This document shows positions 44,369 to 52,658 of a stretch of DNA of 64,000 bases, in pieces. Under the pieces are notes generated by a model, which did no database searches, was not told where the DNA came from, and saw only the letters and a program-made list of their open reading frames with translations. Position 1 is the first letter of the stretch; each line of letters starts with the position of its first letter. The position numbers were made by a program, and so were the translations under genes. The stretch covers positions 62,001-126,000 of the forward strand of contig NZ_JAGLCD010000012.1 of the NCBI RefSeq assembly GCF_023146395.1, written 5' to 3'. This DNA comes from Aeromicrobium sp. (GTDB lineage: Bacteria > Actinomycetota > Actinomycetes > Propionibacteriales > Nocardioidaceae).

Positions 44369-45621
44369 GGAGCCTGTCGAGCTGGGCTGTCGAGTCGTTG
44401 CAGCGTCTGCGTGGGGTCGTGGTGCCGGTCGTCGCGGTCTGCGTCGTGGTGGCCGGAGTCGTGTGGTGGTCCGGCGACGACGTCCGCACGGTCACGGCAC
44501 GGTTCGACCGCACGGTGGGCGTCTTCGTGGGCTCGGACGTCAAGGTCATGGGGGTCACGGTCGGCCGGGTAGAGTCGCTCGAGCCCCAGCCCGACGGGGT
44601 CGAGGTCACGATGACCTACGACGCCGACCTCGACCTGCCGTCCGACGTCAAGGCGGTCATCGTCGCGCCGTCGGTCATCGCCGACCGCTACGTGCAGCTC
44701 ACGCCCGCCTACGTCGAGGGCCCCGTCCTGGCCGACGGTGCGCGGCTCGACCTGGACGACACCGCGGTGCCGGTCGAGCTCGACCGGTCGTTCGAGGCGA
44801 CGCAGGAGCTCGTGGACGCGCTCGGTCCGGACGGTGCCAATGCCGAAGGGGCCCTGTCGGACGTCTTGGCGGTCGGAGCCGCGACGCTCGACGGTCAGGG
44901 CGAGGACATCGGCACGTCGATCGACGCCTTGGCCGACCTCTCCCAGGTCGCGGCCGACGGATCGGATGACCTGAGCTCCACGATCAGCGGTCTCTCGACG
45001 TTCACCGGCACGCTGGCCGAGCACGACACGGCGCTGAGCGGTCTCATCACCGATCTCGCCTCGCTCTCGACGAGCCTCGCCGCAGATGACGACAACCTCG
45101 ATCTGCTGCTCCAGACGCTCTCGGGTGCGCTCGGGCAGGTCGCCACGTTCGTCCAGACCAATCGCGCCGACCTCGTGGACAACGTCGAGTCGCTCCAGTC
45201 CGTCGCGGCGGCACTCATGACGGAGCAGGACTCGCTCGCGCAGGTGCTGGAGCTGGCGCCGCTCGGCCTGACCAACCTGACGCAGGCCTACGAGCCGGTC
45301 ACGAAGGACGTGCGCACGCGGGCCAACCTCGTCGAGGTCCTCCGCAATGCAGACGGTCTGCTCTGCCAGGCGATCTCGTCGCAGTCGCCGGTCGACCCGG
45401 GCGCGCTCTGCACGCTGCTGTCGGGGGCGTTCGCGCTCCTGCCCCTCGAGGGAGGCGTCGACGTGGACGGCAGCTCGGCCGTGCCGCCGGTGCCGGTCCC
45501 CGGCGCCGCCGACCTGCTGCCGCAGGCATCGGTGACCGATCCTGGCAGCGTCGACTGGTCCGGTCTCCTGTCGACCCTCACCGGGCCACTCGGGACCACG
45601 ACTGCGGGGGTGGCGCCATGA
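44365..45621 (+). CDS. mceD: Mce family protein, MceD
   Basis: 418 aa. Helix VVVPVVAVCVVVAGVVWW, MlaD domain (GVFVGSDVKVMGVTVGRVESLEPQPDG; PSVIADRYVQLTPAY), a long helical region, and a C-terminal part with Cys pairs in LLCQAISSQSPVDPGALCTLLSGAF that could form a disulfide outside the membrane. GTG start inside the mceC stop; overlaps mceE. Confidence 0.88.
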   Translation: MRSLSSWAVESLQRLRGVVVPVVAVCVVVAGVVWWSGDDVRTVTARFDRTVGVFVGSDVKVMGVTVGRVESLEPQPDGVEVTMTYDADLDLPSDVKAVIVAPSVIADRYVQLTPAYVEGPVLADGARLDLDDTAVPVELDRSFEATQELVDALGPDGANAEGALSDVLAVGAATLDGQGEDIGTSIDALADLSQVAADGSDDLSSTISGLSTFTGTLAEHDTALSGLITDLASLSTSLAADDDNLDLLLQTLSGALGQVATFVQTNRADLVDNVESLQSVAAALMTEQDSLAQVLELAPLGLTNLTQAYEPVTKDVRTRANLVEVLRNADGLLCQAISSQSPVDPGALCTLLSGAFALLPLEGGVDVDGSSAVPPVPVPGAADLLPQASVTDPGSVDWSGLLSTLTGPLGTTTAGVAP

Positions 45622-46790
45622 TCCGCACACGACGGACGATCGTTGCGGCCGTGGTGAGCGCCGTGCTCGCCTCGGGGTGTGGCTACGGCGGCCTGAACGA
45701 CCTTCCCCTCCCCGGTGCGCCGGACGTCGGTGACGACCCATACCGGCTCGAGCTGACCTTCGAGGACGTGCGCGACCTCGCGCCCAGCTCCACGGTGCGC
45801 CTCGACGGAGTGACGGTCGGTCGGGTCGACACGATCCGCCGAGAGGGTTGGACGGCGGTCGTCACGGTGTTGGTCGACGACGAGACGACGATCCCGTCCG
45901 ACGCTGTCGCGCGCGTCTCGCAGACGAGCCTGCTCGGGGAGAAGTTCGTCGAGTTCGTGGTGCCCCCGGGATCCGCCGCCGCACCACTCGCCGACGGCGA
46001 CGCCGTGACCCTCGCCTCCACGGGCCGGGGGGTCGAGGTCGAGGAGGTGCTGGGAGCGCTCTCGCTGCTGCTGAACGGCGGAGGCATCGCGCAGCTCCAG
46101 ACGATCAGCAGCGAGCTGCACCAGGCGCTCGACGCCGGCACGGTCGACACCACGACGTTCCTGACCGAGCTGGACGCCTTCGTGGGAACGCTCGACGAGA
46201 ACCGCGGCACGATCATCGCCGCGATGGAGGACGTGCAGCGGCTCGGTGACCGGGTGTCCGCGAATCGCGCACAGATCCAGACCTCGATCGACGCGATCGA
46301 GGCGGGCACGCAGGTGCTCGCGGGCCAGAGCGGCGAGATCGCCGTGATGATCACGGCGCTCGACTCGTTCGGCGCCACCGCGAGCGACGTCGTATCGGCC
46401 GCCAGTGCGGATCTTCAGGCGAACCTCCAGTCGCTCCAACCCGTCCTGGAGCAGCTGGCCCTCGCGGGGGACCGACTTCCGCGCGCGCTCGAGATCATCC
46501 TGACCTTCCCGTTCCCCGACGAGATGCTCGGTGCGCTGAAGGGTGACTACGTGAACCTCGACCTGGAGATCGACCTGACGCCCCTGCTCCTGCTGTCGAA
46601 CCTGCTCTCGCCCGAGGCGCTGCTCGAGACGGCGACCTCGCTCCCAGGCCTCTTCACGGTGCCCCCGACCCCGACCGACACCGACGGGGCCCCCGCGCCG
46701 GCTGCCGCTGGGGCGCCGTCACCGGCACCTGCTGGGTCGAACCAGGTGCTGCCCGAACTGCTCAGCCTGCTGCTCGGGGGCGGCCGATGA
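45618..46790 (+). CDS. mceE: Mce family lipoprotein, MceE
   Basis: 390 aa. Unlike the other Mce subunits it has a lipoprotein signal ending in LASGC (Cys21), the normal state for MceE (LprK-type). The MlaD domain follows (LAPSSTVRLDGVTVGRVDTIRREG; RVSQTSLLGEKFVEFVVPPG). The C-terminus has a Pro/Ala/Thr-rich linker (PPTPTDTDGAPAPAAAGAP). Overlaps mceF by ATGA. Confidence 0.9.
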   Translation: MIRTRRTIVAAVVSAVLASGCGYGGLNDLPLPGAPDVGDDPYRLELTFEDVRDLAPSSTVRLDGVTVGRVDTIRREGWTAVVTVLVDDETTIPSDAVARVSQTSLLGEKFVEFVVPPGSAAAPLADGDAVTLASTGRGVEVEEVLGALSLLLNGGGIAQLQTISSELHQALDAGTVDTTTFLTELDAFVGTLDENRGTIIAAMEDVQRLGDRVSANRAQIQTSIDAIEAGTQVLAGQSGEIAVMITALDSFGATASDVVSAASADLQANLQSLQPVLEQLALAGDRLPRALEIILTFPFPDEMLGALKGDYVNLDLEIDLTPLLLLSNLLSPEALLETATSLPGLFTVPPTPTDTDGAPAPAAAGAPSPAPAGSNQVLPELLSLLLGGGR

Positions 46791-47968
46791 GGGCCGTGAC
46801 GCGACGTCGTCTGCTGCTGTTCCTCGTGATCGGGGCCATCGCGGTCGCGAACGCAGGGGCTCGCTACGCGGGGCTGACCGATCTCGTCGGTGACGACTCG
46901 TACTCGGTGGCCGTCGAGCTCGAGGACAGCGGCGGCCTCTACGAGGCGGCCGAGGTCACGTACCGCGGCGTGCGCATCGGCTCGGTCGAGCGGGTCGAGT
47001 TCCGCCGCGACGGCGTCACGGCCCATCTCCGCATCGACGAGGACATGCGCGTGCCACGTGACCTGGTGGCCGAGGTGCACAACCGCTCCGCGGTCGGCGA
47101 GCAGTACGTGGACCTCGTCCCGCGCTCCGCTGACGGCCCGATGCTCGCCGACGGCGACGTCGTGCGGCCGGCTGACACGACGACCCCGGTCGCGGAGGAG
47201 GACCTCCTGCTCTCGATCGACCGTCTCGTGACCTCGATCGACACCGGCGACCTCTCGACCGTCGTGACCGAGCTCGGCACCGCGCTCGGCGGCCGGGGCG
47301 AGGACGTCGGCCGGATCATCGACAACGCTGGCGTGCTGCTCGATGCGGGCCAGGCGTCGCTGCCGGACCTGACCACGCTGCTCGCGAGCGGCGAGGTCGT
47401 GCTGCAGACGCAGGCCGATCTCACGCCGGCGATCGCCGCGACGCTCTCCTCGCTCGCGGTCGTGACCGACGTCGTGGCGCGGGACGATGCTGCGGTCCGG
47501 CAGATCCTGACCAGCGGTGCTGACGCGGGCGCAGCGCTCGACGGGCTCGCGGCGGACCTGACGCCGGTGCTCCCGTCGTTGCTCGCCGACGTGGCGGGGC
47601 TCGCGACGGTCACGAGCGACCGGCTCACGTCGCTGGAGCAGACGCTCGTCGTCGCCCCGCTCGCGCTCGCCAGTGGCGTGACGCCGGGACGCGACAACAA
47701 GTCGCACTTCGCCCTGGCCATGGCTCAGGCCCCCGACGTGTGCCGGGAGGGGTTCATCCCTGCTTCGGAGTGGCGGTCGCCGAACGACTTCAGCGCGGCC
47801 GAGGTGCCTGAGGGCATCGGGTGCGCCGAGGGTCTGCCGGCCACTCCGCGCGGTGGCACCCAGCTCGTCCGGGGCAACGACCCGAGCCGCTTCACGACGC
47901 CCCTCAACCGGACGACGGTGGATCGCTCGGGCCCGCCCCTGCTGAGCCTGCTCCTCGACACGGTCTGA
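46787..47968 (+). CDS. mceF: Mce family protein, MceF
   Basis: 393 aa, last gene of the mce operon. Helix LLLFLVIGAIAVANAGARYAG, MlaD domain (GLYEAAEVTYRGVRIGSVERVEFRRDG; NRSAVGEQYVDLVP), helical region and a C-terminus with two cysteines. No mceG-type ATPase or Mas accessory gene follows; the ATPase is presumably elsewhere in the genome, as is common. A hairpin at 48072-48119 lies downstream. Confidence 0.9.
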   Translation: MRAVTRRRLLLFLVIGAIAVANAGARYAGLTDLVGDDSYSVAVELEDSGGLYEAAEVTYRGVRIGSVERVEFRRDGVTAHLRIDEDMRVPRDLVAEVHNRSAVGEQYVDLVPRSADGPMLADGDVVRPADTTTPVAEEDLLLSIDRLVTSIDTGDLSTVVTELGTALGGRGEDVGRIIDNAGVLLDAGQASLPDLTTLLASGEVVLQTQADLTPAIAATLSSLAVVTDVVARDDAAVRQILTSGADAGAALDGLAADLTPVLPSLLADVAGLATVTSDRLTSLEQTLVVAPLALASGVTPGRDNKSHFALAMAQAPDVCREGFIPASEWRSPNDFSAAEVPEGIGCAEGLPATPRGGTQLVRGNDPSRFTTPLNRTTVDRSGPPLLSLLLDTV

Positions 47969-48071
47969 GCGGCCGGCTGACCGGTCGCCGGCTGACCGGT
48001 GCACGACGAAGCTCCGGGGGTCGTGGTCGTGGTGGCGACCGTCAACCCGGGACCTTGGTCGGGCCCACGTC

Positions 48072-48119
48072 AAGATCCCGGGATCGCGGCCGTCGGAGCG
48101 GCCACGATCCCGGGATCTT
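48072..48119. terminator. Long hairpin between convergent mceF and the CrtC/AttH-like gene
   Basis: AAGATCCCGGGATCG at the left pairs with CGATCCCGGGATCTT at the right (15 bp); inside are CGGCC/GGCCA pairs around a short loop. It lies between convergent genes and could end transcription from both sides. Each arm contains its own GATCCCGGGATC palindrome, so an alternative cruciform of two small hairpins is possible. No T-tract. Confidence 0.5.
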
Positions 48120-48128
48120 CGTCGTCGT

Positions 48129-49187
48129 TCAGCCGAGGGCCACCATTTCGTGCAGGGTCGAGCCCGTCAGCTTCTCGTCGAGGCCGTCAACGTTGATCGT
48201 GAGCTCGTAGTCGGACTCGAACCGGAAGTACCCGGGCCGGCCGATGAGGGCTCGCACGAGCGGTTTGACCGCCCGGTTCCGCACGACCGGCATGTCGTCG
48301 AGCAGGTCGTGGGCGTGGGAGATCCGGCGGACGTCGAGGCGGAGATCGAACTCGCCGGGCGCGCTCAGCCGGATCCACTCCGGGCGGGCGCGGTGCGCGA
48401 CGTCGTCGTACGGCATCGGCCCCTCGGTCAGCTCGAACTCGCCCGAGCTCAAGATGACCTTGTCGCCCTGGGCGATCATCGCGGCGGTGGTCATGTGGCG
48501 GTCCCACCGCTTCTGCGTCAGGACCGTCGCGAAGAGCATCGTGAACTCGGGGGTGTAGAGGCGACCCCAGTGCCACCGGTCGATGATGCGGGGCATCTGA
48601 CCGACGCCCCAGTTGTGGTCGTGGTAGCCGATGCCGGTCGCGTCGATCGTCTCGCCGCCGATCTGCACCGAGCCGGTGACCTTCGCGCGCGGGCCCGGCA
48701 CGACCCAGCCGAAGTACTGCTTGGCCCCGTAGGTCGTCCGTCCGGAGCCGGGCATCCAGCTCGGCATCTCGTTGGCGAACGTCAGGTCGAAGACGAGTCC
48801 GTCACCCTCGAGATGCACGTGGTGCACCGGCAGCCCGTCCGAGGGGTACTCGCTGCGGATCGAGTTGGGACCGATCTTCACGTCGGCCGACTCGGTCGAG
48901 AACGACGCCTGGCTCTTCGGGTAGGAGGCGTTGACCTGCGTGCGCGTTCCATCGGGGTGGTAGACGAGCATCTCGATCGACGGGTCGCATCCCGGGCGCT
49001 GCTCCGGGCGACGCTTGGTCAGGAAGCCGATCACGGTGTGACCGGAGTCCAGGTGCGCGTCGACGTACCAGTGCTCGAAGGCCCCGGCGTCGGTCGCGTG
49101 CAGTGCGTTGTCGCGCGGGCTGACGATGGTGAGCTCGCCGTCGCGGCCTCCTGGGCCGTTCCAGGCGTCGACGATGGTCTTGTCCAT
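48129..49187 (-). CDS. CrtC/AttH-like lipocalin-fold protein
   Basis: 352 aa, resembling the AttH/hydroxyneurosporene-synthase (CrtC-like) family: a double lipocalin-like beta fold with the signature GIGYHDHNWGVGQMPRIIDRWHWGRLYTP and an N-terminal FEHWYVDAHLDSGHTVIGFL. No signal peptide is obvious. CrtC hydrates carotenoid double bonds; many relatives act on, or carry, terpenoid or lipid substrates, so a hydrophobic ligand is a fair guess. It is the last gene of a minus-strand group headed by a DUF2236 oxygenase. The ATG at 49187 follows a 26-bp tandem repeat. Confidence 0.72.
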   Translation of the reverse strand: MDKTIVDAWNGPGGRDGELTIVSPRDNALHATDAGAFEHWYVDAHLDSGHTVIGFLTKRRPEQRPGCDPSIEMLVYHPDGTRTQVNASYPKSQASFSTESADVKIGPNSIRSEYPSDGLPVHHVHLEGDGLVFDLTFANEMPSWMPGSGRTTYGAKQYFGWVVPGPRAKVTGSVQIGGETIDATGIGYHDHNWGVGQMPRIIDRWHWGRLYTPEFTMLFATVLTQKRWDRHMTTAAMIAQGDKVILSSGEFELTEGPMPYDDVAHRARPEWIRLSAPGEFDLRLDVRRISHAHDLLDDMPVVRNRAVKPLVRALIGRPGYFRFESDYELTINVDGLDEKLTGSTLHEMVALG

Positions 49188-49230
49188 GAGGGTCTCCGTG
49201 GGGTGGGTGGTGAAGGAAGGTCAGCGCCGC

Positions 49231-49334
49231 AGCGCTGGATTCGCGGCTACCGCCGCAGCGCTGGATTCGCGGCTACCGCCGCAGCGCTGGATTCGCGGCT
49301 ACCACCGCAGCGCTGGATTCGCGGCTACCGCCGC
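49231..49334. repeat. 26-bp tandem repeat, four copies
   Basis: Units start at 49231, 49257, 49283 and 49309; the core is AGCGCTGGATTCGCGGCTAC plus CGCCGC, with one base changed (CACCGC) in the third unit. It lies between two minus-strand genes, and the last unit runs into the stop codon and final arginines of the DUF2236 gene. Each unit contains AGCGCT and GCGGCTACCGCCGC palindromes. There are no unique spacers. Confidence 0.85.
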
Positions 49335-50599
49335 AGGGCGCTGCTGGCGTCGAACTCGGCCTGGCGACCGTCCATCTGCGCCTCGTACCAGTTGCGGCGG
49401 TGCCGGTCGACGACTCGCGCGTGCAGCTGACGGAGTCCGGGGATCCGGCGCAGCAGCTCGACGGTGTGCATGAGCGGCAGGCGCAGGACGACGACGAGCA
49501 GGCCGAGCCACGGTGACGGCATGTCGTAGCCCTTGCGGGTCCCTGGTGCCATCCAGAGCGCGCAGTAGGCCGCGTACACGCGGTGGTTGTAGCGGGCCCG
49601 GAGTCGGGCGAGGCCCTTCTGCCCAGGGCGCGGTGCGAACGCGGCGGGGAAGGACTCGATGAGCTCCTTGCCGGCCGTGCCGGAGTCGTACGTCCGTGCG
49701 GCCGTGGCCATCGCCAGGACCTGCAGCTGTTCGCGGATCGTCGTCGTGGCCCAGCGGGGCTGCACGCCGATCAGATGACCCATGTACCGGTTGAAGTGGA
49801 TCAGGGCGCGCATCTCCGAGGGCGTCGTGTGGACGCCAGCAAGCCACAAGGCGAGGGCCGGTGCGACCGCGCCACCGATCTGCGTCATCTGCTCGTACGT
49901 CTGACTGATCGGCAGGCCCCACGCCTCGGTGTCCCAGTCAGGGTGCTCCCCGACCCGCTTGCGCACCGAGACGTGCATGACTCGCACCATCATGGCGGTC
50001 GTCCGGGCGGCGGACCCGGGCGTCATGATCTGGCCCGGTTCGGACATGTCGATCCAGAACTTCGAGGTCTCGAGGAAGCGGCGCAGGGCGTTGTCGCCCG
50101 CGTAGCCGCCCGCCAGCGACAGCGGCATCGCGACGGCGCCCTCGGTGTAGATCTCGAGCGTGATGACTCCGGCGACGCTGAAGAGCATGGTGCCCCACCG
50201 CCGCCACACCTCGGCACCCTGCGCGACCAGGGCGGGGTCGACCCAGTCGGGGACGGTCTCGAACTCGGCGAACAGCGCGCGCATCGACTCGGGCGCGTCG
50301 GGCACGGAGTCGACACCGTGCTGGAGCGCGTGCATCAGCATCTCGCGCCCCCGGCGGTGACCGATCTCGCCGAAGAACACCTCGGCGACGAAGCGTTCCG
50401 CGACCGGGTCGCCGGCGAACAGGTCCTCGCACAGCAGCGCGGCCTGCTCATCGGTCGGGAACAGGTCGTGTCGGAAGAGTCTCTTGGCCAGGCGTTCGCG
50501 CTTCTTCCAGGCGGGCGTCTCCTTGGCTCTCCAGTAACCAAAGTTCGTCGGGCAGCGCACGTCGTCGCTGAGCGCGCGATCGGGGGAGGTCGTGGTCAT
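49325..50599 (-). CDS. DUF2236 / MpaB-type oxygenase family protein
   Basis: 424 aa, of the family now grouped with ER-bound oxygenase MpaB and latex-clearing rubber oxygenase (former DUF2236), probably a b-type haem protein. Conserved features: GEIGHRRGREML, the central RTTAMMVRVMHVSVRKRV with candidate haem-ligand His and Arg, and LIHFNRYMGHLIGVQPRW. MpaB-like enzymes cleave prenyl or polyisoprene chains. With the CrtC/AttH-like neighbour this suggests an isoprenoid or other hydrophobic substrate, which is inference. No signal peptide. The last codons belong to the tandem repeat region. Function in this organism unknown. Confidence 0.75.
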   Translation of the reverse strand: MTTTSPDRALSDDVRCPTNFGYWRAKETPAWKKRERLAKRLFRHDLFPTDEQAALLCEDLFAGDPVAERFVAEVFFGEIGHRRGREMLMHALQHGVDSVPDAPESMRALFAEFETVPDWVDPALVAQGAEVWRRWGTMLFSVAGVITLEIYTEGAVAMPLSLAGGYAGDNALRRFLETSKFWIDMSEPGQIMTPGSAARTTAMMVRVMHVSVRKRVGEHPDWDTEAWGLPISQTYEQMTQIGGAVAPALALWLAGVHTTPSEMRALIHFNRYMGHLIGVQPRWATTTIREQLQVLAMATAARTYDSGTAGKELIESFPAAFAPRPGQKGLARLRARYNHRVYAAYCALWMAPGTRKGYDMPSPWLGLLVVVLRLPLMHTVELLRRIPGLRQLHARVVDRHRRNWYEAQMDGRQAEFDASSALRR

Positions 50600-50609
50600 G
50601 GCTGTCCTG

Positions 50610-51048
50610 TCACGGGGCGGGGTTCGGGGCGGGGGTCCGGAAACGGAGCATCAGGTCGTGGTCCTCGTGGTCGAGGATGTGGCAGTGCCAGACGTCGTCC
50701 TGGATCTGCTCCAGGTGTCCGCCGTGGCCTGGGTCGCCGGCCTGGCGACCGCGCCGTGAGGTCGGAACGTGGCGTCCGGGTCGACGTCGAGCTCGTTCTC
50801 GGTCGGCCAGTGCATGACCTCCCCCCGAGCGCGACGCCGTGCAGCGCGCGATCGACGTCCTGGGTGAAGGGGGTGGGCGCCGAGTCGGGTGGAACTGGTG
50901 TCGCGTCGTGCGCGCCGTGACGGTGGCCGAGAAGCCGTCCCACACCGGCAGGATCGGGAGCGCGTCGTGGAACGGCCGCATTGTCGGCGGGGTGGAGAGC
51001 AGTGGCCGCGTCGATCAGTGAACGACGGCTCACGGGTCCTGCTGCCAC
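50610..51048 (-). pseudogene. Internally deleted, frameshifted CotA-type multicopper oxidase
   Basis: The 3' end encodes QIQDDVWHCHILDHEDHDLMLRFR, the classical type 1/type 3 copper motif HCHxxxHxxxxM of the last cupredoxin domain. Near the 5' end the same frame (50981 inwards) reads MRPFHDALPILPVWDG...TARTTRHQFHP, which matches the N-terminus of CotA-like oxidases (FVDALPIP...QLHxDLPPT). Only about 145 codons separate the two ends where over 450 are expected, and different frames are open in between. A GTG at 51048 with a GAGGAGG site still exists. The gene appears to have lost its middle and be dead. The rest of 50600-51179 is the divergent promoter region. Confidence 0.62.
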
Positions 51049-51074
51049 GGCACCTCCTCGTGTCCGACACGATG

Positions 51075-51096
51075 AACCATACATAGGTGTACGGTT
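51075..51096. promoter_or_regulatory. Palindromic TetR-type operator
   Basis: A 22-base dyad of form AACC-N-TACA-N4-TGTA-N-GGTT between the multicopper-oxidase remnant and the divergent TetR gene. Size and position suit autoregulation and control of the minus-strand DUF2236/CrtC-like group by the adjacent TetR. Confidence 0.6.
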
Positions 51097-51101
51097 TGGA
51101 T

Positions 51102-51117
51102 TGTGACAGCCCTCACA
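51102..51117. promoter_or_regulatory. CRP/GlxR-like palindrome upstream of the TetR gene
   Basis: TGTGACAGCCCTCACA is a perfect TGTGA-N6-TCACA. It is centred about 50 bases before the transcription start inferred from the TAGGCT box at 51148. Confidence 0.55.
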
Positions 51118-51147
51118 GTGGTCGGGCAAGGCCCTGCCGGTCCCGAC

Positions 51148-51153
51148 TAGGCT
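51148..51153 (+). promoter_or_regulatory. Probable -10 box (TAGGCT) of the TetR gene
   Basis: TAGGCT with transcription expected near 51160, leaving a 20-base leader that carries the GGGGGAGG ribosome site of the TetR gene. Confidence 0.45.
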
Positions 51154-51179
51154 GGGCCGCGACCGAATGGGGGAGGGTG

Positions 51180-51737
51180 ATGGCACCGCGAACCGCGCGG
51201 CTCAGCGCGCAGGACTGGACCCGTGGAGCACTCGACCTGCTCATGGCCGAGGGTGTCGCCGCGCTGCAGATCAATCGACTCTGCGCCGACCTCGGAGTGA
51301 CTCGTGGCAGCTTCTACTGGCACTTCGCCGATCTCACCGAGCTGGAGGCGGCGGTCGCAGAGCGATGGTGCGAAGAGACTCGGGAGCGCCTCGACCAGTT
51401 GGCCGAGCTCGACCGCCTGCCGCCACGCGAGCGACTCCGGATCATGACACTGCACCTGATCGACGATGCGAGCTGGAGCGTCGAACGCGCGCTGCGCGAG
51501 TGGGCCCGGAGCACCCCTCAGGTCGCTGCGGTCGTCGGCGAGTCCGACCAACACGTCTTCGAGTTGGTCGAGCGGGCCATCGTTGAGCTCGGTCACGACC
51601 CGACGGTGGCGCGCACGAGGGCCGGCCTGCTGGTCTATGCCGGCATCGGGTTCGCCCACGGGCAGTCGACGCTCCCCAAGCCCACCGAGGCCGACGTCGA
51701 CCAACTGCTCGACTTCCTTGCCGAGCCGGCGAGCTGA
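51180..51737 (+). CDS. TetR/AcrR-family transcriptional regulator
   Basis: 185 aa. The N-terminal helix-turn-helix is INRLCADLGVTRGSFYWHFADLTEL, the canonical TetR DNA-binding signature. The C-terminal ligand domain (SVERALREWARSTPQVAAVV; LLVYAGIGFAHGQ) is not conserved enough to name an effector. The ATG at 51180 has a purine-rich GGGGGAGG site. It is divergent from the oxidase remnant/DUF2236/CrtC-like group, with a palindromic operator between, so that group is its likely target. Confidence 0.88.
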   Translation: MAPRTARLSAQDWTRGALDLLMAEGVAALQINRLCADLGVTRGSFYWHFADLTELEAAVAERWCEETRERLDQLAELDRLPPRERLRIMTLHLIDDASWSVERALREWARSTPQVAAVVGESDQHVFELVERAIVELGHDPTVARTRAGLLVYAGIGFAHGQSTLPKPTEADVDQLLDFLAEPAS

Positions 51738-51759
51738 TGATCCCGTGGCCCGCTGATCG

Positions 51760-52518
51760 TCAGGAGCGGCGCAGCAGGGGCCCGCGGTGGACCTTCTTGT
51801 TGCTGGCCTGCGCGAGCGGGCGCACGACGAGCAGGTCGACGTTGACGTGCGCCGGTCGACCCACGACCCAGCCGATCGTCTGGGCGATGTCCTCGGCCGA
51901 CAGCGGGTCCTCGACGCCCTCGTAGACCGCGTCGGCACGCTCCTGCGAGCCCAGGCGCACGAGGGAGAACTCCTCGGTCTGCACCATGCCGGGGGCGATC
52001 TCGGTGACTCGGACCGGACGACCGTTGAGCTCCAGGCGAAGCGTCTCGGTGGCGGCGGCCACGGCGTGCTTGGCCGCGACGTAGCCGCCGCCGCCCTCGT
52101 ACACCCAGTGGCCGGCCGTCGAGCCGACGTTGACGATCGTGCCCGCGCCGCTGGCGTCGAGGGCCGGCACCAGCGCCCGGGTGACCTGGACCATGCCGAT
52201 CACGTTGATCTCGTACATGCGGCGCCACTGGTCGACATCGGCCTCGGCGACCGGGTCGACGCCGAGCGCGCCCCCGGCGTTGTTGACGAGTACGTCGAGC
52301 GTGTCGCCGACGGTCTCGGCGAGCCGGGCCACGGCGGCGGCGTCGGTGACGTCGCACGCGACGGCCGTGCCGCCGATCTCTGCGGCCAGGGCCTCGAGGC
52401 GGTCCACGCGACGGGCTGCGCAGAAGACGCGGAAGCCGGCGGCGGCGAGCTCGCGGGCGGTGGCGGCGCCGATGCCGCTGCTGGCTCCGGTGACGACGGC
52501 GGTGCGGGGACGGGTCAT
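51760..52518 (-). CDS. Short-chain dehydrogenase/reductase
   Basis: 252-aa classical SDR. The NAD(P) motif TGASSGIG is near residue 11, then NNAGGALG, the serine of NVGSTAG, and the catalytic pair YVAAK. An Arg-rich segment after the second beta strand ([12 protein letters not shown]) suggests NADP preference. It resembles serine/3-hydroxy acid dehydrogenase-like SDRs (YdfG type); substrate not known. Convergent with the TetR gene and divergent from mshA. Confidence 0.85.
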   Translation of the reverse strand: MTRPRTAVVTGASSGIGAATARELAAAGFRVFCAARRVDRLEALAAEIGGTAVACDVTDAAAVARLAETVGDTLDVLVNNAGGALGVDPVAEADVDQWRRMYEINVIGMVQVTRALVPALDASGAGTIVNVGSTAGHWVYEGGGGYVAAKHAVAAATETLRLELNGRPVRVTEIAPGMVQTEEFSLVRLGSQERADAVYEGVEDPLSAEDIAQTIGWVVGRPAHVNVDLLVVRPLAQASNKKVHRGPLLRRS

Positions 52519-52658
52519 GTCACCATCGTGCCGCGCCGCCGTGGCCGGTGCCTGCCGGGGTCAGCGCGCGGCGTCCGCGAGCGTGCCGGGAGGCCCGGGA
52601 CGCCCGGGCCGCGAGAGCCGCAGGTAGCGGATTTCGGCGCGTGGGAGATGATGGCCAG

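Noticed and set aside
49231-49334. Possible CRISPR array
   Set aside because: Units are contiguous 26-bp copies with no unique spacers and no cas genes in the window.
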